From: Phialemonium atrogriseum
Taxonomy: Eukaryota > Ascomycota > Sordariomycetes > Cephalothecales > Cephalothecaceae
Assembly: GCF_030411735.1 (NCBI RefSeq)
Contig: NW_026848153.1
Location: 496,001-560,000 of the forward strand
Length of the DNA: 64,000 nucleotides
Direction of reading: 5' to 3'
The translations under genes and the position numbers were made by a program. Below the pieces are notes generated by a model. That model did no database searches and was not told the DNA's origin. It was given only the letters and a program-made list of their open reading frames with translations. Of this stretch, positions 57,983-64,000 are shown piece by piece. Within the stretch, counting starts at the first letter, position 1; the number at the start of each line of letters is the position of its first letter.

Positions 57983-60831
57983 AGGAACATAAAATAATAC
58001 CCCTTTGGGCTGGGGTTGTTTTTGGTCGAGAGACACGGAGTTTGTGTGGGCGGGTCGGACTTTCAATGACGGGGCCAAGAGCTCACTCATATTCTGTTCA
58101 TCCGCATGGGAGCGGCACGAAACCTCTCGCGCTGGGGGGTGGAGCGAGGGATAAAAGAAGGGGTGTCAAGGTGCTCTCGAATCTGGTGATCAACTGGATC
58201 ACCATTCCGCATCAAACTCCCAAGATGTACACTATTCTGTACTTAACGCATCTGACGTACCTAACGAACGGCTTGGCTCGGAAAGGGAACGCGCATTGTA
58301 TTTAGAGGGTGGGAGTTTCAAGATGGAAGGGAGGAGGAGTACACAGGCTCCTGTAAAGCCCAGGGCTTTGCTTAAGTCTCCAGATTTTGATTTGATATAT
58401 TTGGTGAGATTGTTATTACACGTATTTGGGATGTCGGACGAGTCCTTTCCTTCCAGCCACAGACAACCTGAACAATCACACCCTTGGGCAGTCTCAACCG
58501 CCCTTTCGGTACCTTTCCGGCAACTTCTATATACCATCTCCCACTTTAAGGTGCAAGGTTCACCAGAGATTCGCACGCCGAATGTTTTGCAAGGTATGTA
58601 TGTTTGCTGTTGAACCAAGGTTGAGTTTGGGGCACAGACAGGACGACATGACAGAACTTGGAAAGATTGCCGGGCAGCCCCGCCGCAGCGGCGGCCGTCA
58701 GGGGGAAACTCGTTTGCCAAGCTGCCGGTTTGCGGTCTAGGCGTGGGAGGGTGGTTCGTTTATGGCGTAGCTCGCAACGACGACGCGCCGTGGGGATTTT
58801 GAACAATCGGGAACAAGAATGGTTCTTGACGAGATGGCTTCTATTCGTCTTGGGTCCGCAACATTGGCAATGCAAACAATGAAACGAAAGACTTACGGAA
58901 AAGAAAAAAAGGGGAGGGGGGGGGGGAGGGGGCGGTTGCTCTCATCATTGATCATTGCCCGGCCATCTATCTCTTTCGGCTGGGTTCGTTCCTTGCAGCT
59001 TTATTAGGAGAGTCTTTCCCCCGGCATGAGGGGCTTTCGAGCTGGAGCAGGGGAATCCCTGTTATCAGGAAGGTTCTGACAACTTGCCAGCATCATGCTG
59101 GTACTTGTAGTGGGTGGGAGAGAAACCTAAAAAAAAGCAAGAGATCCCATTGTACGGAGTACGATGGCCATCTCCTAGTAGCGTGACTCTCCGAGATGCG
59201 CGCAAGATACCTAGTCTTGCACTGTTCGGAGTTTAGTTGACATACCTTCGACGACATTCTGGCGAGTATCTGTGGCGTCGACGGACTGTTTTGACCAACC
59301 ACTAGGTACCTGTACACAGCCCAACCCACGTACGATGGCAGCTGGAGATGCATACATGTTCCATAGGTAGGTAGTTACCCTTATATACGTCTGTGCCATA
59401 GTACGATGCGAAAAACATTCCGCACCCCCCATGACGCATGCATGCTGCACGCATGGCGCCGTCGAGAAACGGCCCAGAAATAGCCACTGCCCATCCACTT
59501 GCGCCCGTGGTAGCACGTAACCGCGACGGAGAGATATTGGTCCTGGTCTCGGTGGTGGAAGCGATTTGGGTCTAGTGTAGTCTCCCACGAGTGGAGGGGG
59601 ATGGTTCGGCGGGCGGCGGCTCGCGTGATTCGGGGCGGGGCGAGAGAAGCGAGACATGGATGGGGTGGTCAACCAGGCGTCTGGGAAAGACTAAAAGACG
59701 CCTGGGAAGGGGGGGGGAGCGAGGATGATGGCGGATTGAAGAAGTCAAAGCACGATGGTGAACATGGAAGTGAATAGCCCGCAAGCTAAGGTCTTGTTAG
59801 CGCCCATGGTCCGGCTGATGGGCCCTCCTCGTCTGATGGCCCTTCGTCTTCTGGTTCGCTTCCGCCTTACTCAAGCTGGTTGGTCATGGTGGCGGCGTGC
59901 CGACATGGAAGGCTCAAGCAATCTGTCAAGACCCGACCCGTAACCTCCCTTCTCTCGGGCGCCCAAAAGCAAAAAAGATTCTTGACGGTAGCAATCAGGT
60001 CCACTCCCTCGGCTACTCGACACTAGTTCAGGAAGGATGTTCGGGTGCTCTCGCAAGTCGCAGTCGCAACAGCGTTCCATCGGGAGGATCCTCTCTCCTC
60101 TTGGGAACCAATTGTGCACTAGCCGGCTGTACCTTGCATATCCTATAGTAGCGTACCCATGTGCACGTACTTGAGCTCTCCTGGGAACCAACTGGGATCC
60201 TTTCCGCTGACGGGGGGACCCAGTTTCCCAGAAGCGTGGCCCTTGGAAAGCTGGATTTTTGGAGTTTTTGTTTCGCAGCGGGCCAGAAGGCCAGGAAACG
60301 TGCCGTAGTCCATCGATCTCCTCAGTAACCCAAGGATCAGTCCCAAGCAATAGCGGCCCGGCGAGGGCAGTGTAGTTACATATCGCTCAATGGCAGGGGC
60401 CACAAGTGGCACCCACCAAACCTATGCAAGGCCTTAATAACTTGCCCCCCTTTGAGGAGACAGGAGAAACAGGCGGCCCTGCATATGATTTGATTTGTCT
60501 AGGTCGGATTCTAGGTATATTATGAAGTAGATCCGGGGAACGGGAGAGTACCCGTTGGCCCTCCTTTATTATTTGTTTGTATGTACGTCTGTACCTACCT
60601 AGTACTTACTACCTGCCTAACTTTGTGGTATCGTCCGTTCATCCTCGATGCCATTGACTATCCTTTCTTTCCCCCTTCTCCATCCCAGTGCCTTGTTTGC
60701 TCTCTCTTGCCGTTCGTTCATTCGTTCATTAGCAGCTGTTAACAAACAGCCTTGGTTCGACTCGGCTCCTCTCAGCCGCTGGTTACCGCTGTCAACCGCG
60801 TCCGCTGCCAATTGGCACTACCTAAGCTGCA
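57983..60831. other. Intergenic region between KDM5 and URC4
   Basis: These 2.85 kb hold no recognised gene on either strand. There is a G-run tract at 58911-58932, TAGGTAGGTAG at 59366-59376, and CTACCTAG-type repeats at 60594-60602. Open frames such as 58232-58720 (minus) and 59871-60350 (minus) resemble no family and have no intron-supported extension. Confidence 0.5.
58911..58932 (+). repeat. G-run tract (quadruplex-type)
   Basis: The tract consists of four G, A, eleven G, A and five G, preceded by a run of A. It meets the four-run G-quadruplex pattern. It lies in non-coding DNA about 0.9 kb beyond the KDM5 stop. Confidence 0.6.
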
Positions 60832-62749
60832 ATGGGTCTGTTCTCTCGGAAAGATAAGGCCGCCAGGGCCACCAAACCGTCGTTATCAACATCACAGTCC
60901 AACGCATCCCTAAAATCGGGCACCTCCTCCCTCCAGTCCCCCGCGGCGACGACAACCCACCTCCAGATCCTAAACCGAACCTCGGGCGGCACCAGCGGCC
61001 CAGGCACACCGCTCACCCCTTTCTCCCCCGCCCACCACATGCCCAAGATGGACCTCCCCAAGCCCCCCGATCCGCAGCTGGACCCGGCCAGTTACCTCCG
61101 CAGCCTGCCAGCCGTGCGGGAACGATGCAAGATCGTGACCGACAAGGCCCTGCGGAACGATCTGAAACACTTTGATGTGGACATGGAGAAGTTCGGCGAT
61201 GTGATCACCTTCGTCGCCAATATCATAAAGGTAGGGCGGTGGCAGGGCGTGATATCCAATCCCCCCCTGTGGCTATGGGAGGGAACATGGGACAGCGAAA
61301 ATCCATACTGACCAAAGTAGAGAGATTACGATGCCCCGTTTGCCAGCATTCCCCCTCATGGCCGGCATCAACACTTCGCAGTCGGCGGTCGGGATCGTAT
61401 CGCTCACCTCCTATCCACCTTCCCCGAGAACGTGGACAATACGGAGAAGTGCAAGCGTATGATCGATTTGTTTCTCGTCAGCGTCCTGCTTGACGCCGGG
61501 GCCGGTACGCACTGGAGCTATAAGAGCACGGAAAACGGCAGGATCTACAGACGCTCCGAGGGCATCGCTGTTGCGAGCTTGGAGATGTTCAAGACTGTAA
61601 GTGGCCTTGCATCAAGGCGGGCTCATACCGGCTCGGAGTGTGGCCTATATGCTGACCCATAAACCCAGGGCCTTTTCTCGGGAAATAAGAGCAACCGACT
61701 TCAGGTCGACAAGGAAGGTTTAAGCCAGCTTACCGTCGAGAAGCTCGCACAAGGGTTCCAGTCAAAACCGGGCAGCGAAATGGCCGGCCTGGACGGCCGC
61801 TGTCAGCTCCTCGTGCGATTGAGCAAGGCCTTGGATGAGAAGAAGGACCTCTTCGGCGAGGACGGCAGACCCGGAAACATGCTCGGTATGATTTCCTTGG
61901 AGCTATTCTCGAAAGACTGTTATAATGCTTACGGTTTCCAGACCACATTCTCTCTCATCCCTCAACACAAGCGTCAAGCATGTTGATAGTTCCGATTACC
62001 GTCCTCTGGAGCGTCCTCATGGATGGTCTCGGACCAATCTGGCCGGCTTCCCGGACGGCTATCAACGGCGTTTCCCTAGGGGACGCATGGCCGTGCAACT
62101 CCATGCCACAAGTGGCCCACTCCCAGTCGAGCCCTACCTTCGCCCCCTTCCCGAATACGTCCGGACAGTCAAACGGCGTTGCGCCGTGGGAGAGCATCCT
62201 GCCCTTCCACAAGCTCACCCAGTGGCTCACCTATTCGCTCATGCAGCCCATGCAGAGCATCATGAAGATCCACTTCGCAGGCCAGGAGCTGCTCACGGGC
62301 CTGCCCGAGTACCGCAACGGCGGCCTGTTCATCGACCTGGGCGTGCTGACGCTGAAGAAGGCGGATGAGGAGAGAGGCCTGCGGCACTACAACGAGTACT
62401 GCCAGCGGACGGGAGTCAGGGCCGTCGAGGTCGCGCCCATGTTCGAGCCGGGCGACGATGTCATCGTCGAGTGGAGGGGCGTCACCGTCGGCTTCTTGGA
62501 CCGGCTCTGCTCCGAGCTGAACAGCGTGCTGCGGACTGAACTTGCCGGTAACGAGTTGAGCTTGGCACAGGTCCTTGAGGCCGGGAGCTGGAAGGTGAGA
62601 TCCCCGCCTCCCCATTCCCCCTCGGTATTGTGGTGAGAGCTAGATGGCTAACGTACGTTTCTCAGAGTGGCCGGGAAATCGCCGAGGTCAGCCGACCGAA
62701 TACCAAGGAACCGCCGATTCTGATCGACAGTGACGGGACCGTCTTCTGA
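60832..62749 (+). CDS. URC4: Uracil catabolism protein 4 (DUF1688)
   Basis: Exons 60832-61230, 61321-61596, 61669-61885, 61942-62594 and 62666-62749 encode 542 residues. Introns are 90, 72, 56 and 71 bp, with ACTGAC or GCTGAC branch sites in the first two. After a Ser/Thr/Pro-rich leader the DUF1688 core starts at YLRSLPAVRERCKIVTDKAL. It continues through FAVGGRDRIAHLLSTFP, FLVSVLLDAGAGTHWSYK, ASLEMFKTGLFSG, PWESILPFHKLTQWLTYSL and GLPEYRNGGLFIDLGVL. URC4 is one of the genes required for the URC route of uracil catabolism in Lachancea kluyveri; its chemical step is not settled. The leader of about 75 residues is variable and may be regulatory. Confidence 0.92.
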
Positions 62750-63904
62750 GCTGGCGAGGGAGGGAGGGAGGGAGGGGTGAAGGTTCTGCGTCGAAAAGAT
62801 GAGTGGTTTTGGTTTACGGCAAGTTATATTCATCCTGGGGCCTGTGGGTAGGGACCCCATTTTCTTCAAGAGGGCTGGATCGCCACCACCAGCGCCTGCT
62901 CAACTCACGATGCTACGAGGTATCAAATGGCTGCTTCCCGACCGGATTGGGAGTGGTCTTCGTGCAATTTCATTCGATGGACAGCACCACTCAAGGGTGC
63001 ACTTGTGTCATTGCGCCTTCACTTTGCCTGCCTTGGTGCACCGCCCTAGCAATGGGCAGTAGGGATACAAAAGTGCTTCTTGGTCGTGCTCGTGCCCGTG
63101 CTCGTGGCTTCCTGCCCTCTCCTGAGATCGTCGCCTTGTGATCAGCACGTTGGTTTGTGGTTGGTTCTGCAGTTCCATCGCGTCATCATCGCGGACGGCA
63201 ACCGCTGTGATATCGCCGGCGTCTAGGCAGGTGCTCCGAGCCAGGATACCGCATGTTGCAGGTAAGCTCACTCAAGTTGCAAGATTGATTCGTCACAATC
63301 GGCGCAAGCAGACCGGCCGCCATTGCCGGGTTCGACACACAATCCCAATATACTTAAAGGCAAGGCTGCCTCTTGGAGCTCGATTCAGCTAGGACTAGCC
63401 GGCTTTCTCTCGGATCCTCCCATTCCCGGCATTGGGCAACGTCTTGGCGCTTTTCCCCCAACCCGCACAGACATGCAGGACGCCCTGCAGCTGCAGCCGA
63501 TCTTCTCATGATGGGACATGGTGGCTGTTTGTTGCCATCGGAATCGGCTTTCATTAGCTAGGAGGGCTGCTTGGGGTCGAGCACGCCATCTCAGCTACTA
63601 CTCTAGATCAGGGGCTGCCCGACTCGTCGTGCGGGGTTGGAGATGGGGGATTCCCATTGTCATTGACGAGGGCAATTGCCCATCAAGATGAGAGCGGATT
63701 CCCATCTGTCGGAAATGTATATCTAACAAGCCCATCCCCAGCTTCGATGAGCAGCCGGCAGTCTTGTAGACTCCAATCTATCACTAACGCACACTACGTC
63801 TCCCTCGCCCCTTTTTTGCCGAAGATATAAAGTAGCCCTTACCCATCTACATCCCCATCCATACCCAACCAACCCATATCGTTGAAACCACACACCCTCC
63901 AAAC
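62750..63904. other. Intergenic region between URC4 and the carbonic anhydrase
   Basis: These 1,155 bp hold no recognised gene. A TATA-like GATATAAAG lies at about 63823-63831, some 75-80 bp before the next ATG, followed by CCAACCAACCC and a short leader. Frames at 62799-63561 have no family resemblance. Confidence 0.5.
63823..63831 (+). promoter_or_regulatory. TATA-like element of the carbonic anhydrase gene
   Basis: GATATAAAG precedes the ATG at 63905 by about 75 bp, a usual distance for regulated fungal promoters with short leaders. Confidence 0.45.
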
Positions 63905-64000
63905 ATGTCTGTCATCCAGACGAATGTCGAGGCCGCCTCGGAGAAGTACAGCTCCGGCTTCACCAAGGGCCACCTGGCCCTGCCACCGGCCAGAAAGTAC
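63905..64000 (+). CDS. Probable beta-class carbonic anhydrase, N-terminus (partial)
   Basis: The ATG at 63905 (AACATGTC) opens a frame that runs 32 codons to the window edge. The phrase GFTKGHLALPPARKY resembles the segment before the first zinc-binding Cys in one group of fungal and bacterial beta-carbonic anhydrases, where a CMDARID-type motif normally comes next. That motif lies outside the window, so the call is provisional. Such enzymes interconvert carbon dioxide and bicarbonate. The TATA-like element and short leader suggest a regulated gene. Confidence 0.55.
   Translation, partial: MSVIQTNVEAASEKYSSGFTKGHLALPPARKY

Noticed and set aside
58232..58720. 162-codon minus-strand frame downstream of KDM5
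   Set aside because: No family resemblance, irregular composition and no splice-supported extension.
59871..60350. 159-codon minus-strand frame upstream of URC4
   Set aside because: Random-looking residues, no motif and no neighbouring exon.
1..64000. CRISPR arrays, insertion sequences, phage or plasmid features
   Set aside because: No spaced direct-repeat arrays or bacterial-type mobile genes; the window is eukaryotic with spliceosomal introns throughout.

Overview
The window is nuclear DNA of a filamentous ascomycete, most likely a Sordariomycete of the Sordariales (Chaetomiaceae-like). The reasons are many short introns (about 50-190 bp) with GTRNGY-type donors and CTRAC branch sites, gene families typical of filamentous fungi (DHA2 transporter, Zn2Cys6 regulator, ABCC transporter, URC4, fungal PAQR), GC-rich coding DNA and moderate gene density. 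Species-level placement is not possible by eye. Gene models were built by reading protein families across frames, placing introns at consensus sites, and checking that every multi-exon model stays in frame.

Layout, left to right. 1-372: 5' part of a Sec14/CRAL-TRIO lipid-transfer protein (minus, runs off the edge), divergent from POL12 (941-3074). 3205-4725: spliceosomal MFAP1-like protein (minus). 5467-7532: DHA2 MFS transporter (minus, with a GC-AG intron). 8571-10806: Zn2Cys6 transcription factor (minus). 11290-11788: frameshifted homoaconitase C-terminal remnant. 11988-13518: tRNA isopentenyltransferase MOD5 (minus), divergent from SEC61 (13977-15614). 17509-22687: full-length ABCC transporter. 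23314-24714: IRC6/p34-like adaptin-binding protein. A 5.2-kb stretch with no recognisable gene precedes a homeobox factor (29872-31878). 33725-38866: Dnf3-type P4-ATPase in one exon. 39572-40964: seven-exon PAQR receptor-like protein with a 13-nt exon. 41564-43039: TAF6. 43418-44149: SDHC (minus). 44986-46560: SF3A3 (minus), divergent from FAL1/eIF4A3 (46873-48195). 49204-50230: SLX1 nuclease. 52164-57982: KDM5/JARID1 demethylase. 60832-62749: URC4. 63905-64000: start of a probable beta-carbonic anhydrase.

Most of the window is housekeeping: replication (POL12), splicing and the exon junction complex (MFAP1, SF3A3, FAL1), transcription and chromatin (TAF6, KDM5), secretion and lipid asymmetry (SEC61, DNF3), respiration (SDHC) and DNA repair (SLX1). 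The accessory-looking part is about 5-12 kb: drug-type exporter, cluster-type regulator and decayed homoaconitase. I found no convincing undescribed multi-gene system, transposon, CRISPR array or tRNA gene. The points most worth a second look are regulatory or gene-structural: two MOD5 starts with a uORF whose stop overlaps the first ATG, three ACGCGA boxes before POL12, the GC-AG intron, compensating frameshifts in the homoaconitase remnant, micro-exon PAQR splicing, stop-free 3n introns in KDM5 and TAF6, and a tandem forkhead-like repeat upstream of SLX1.
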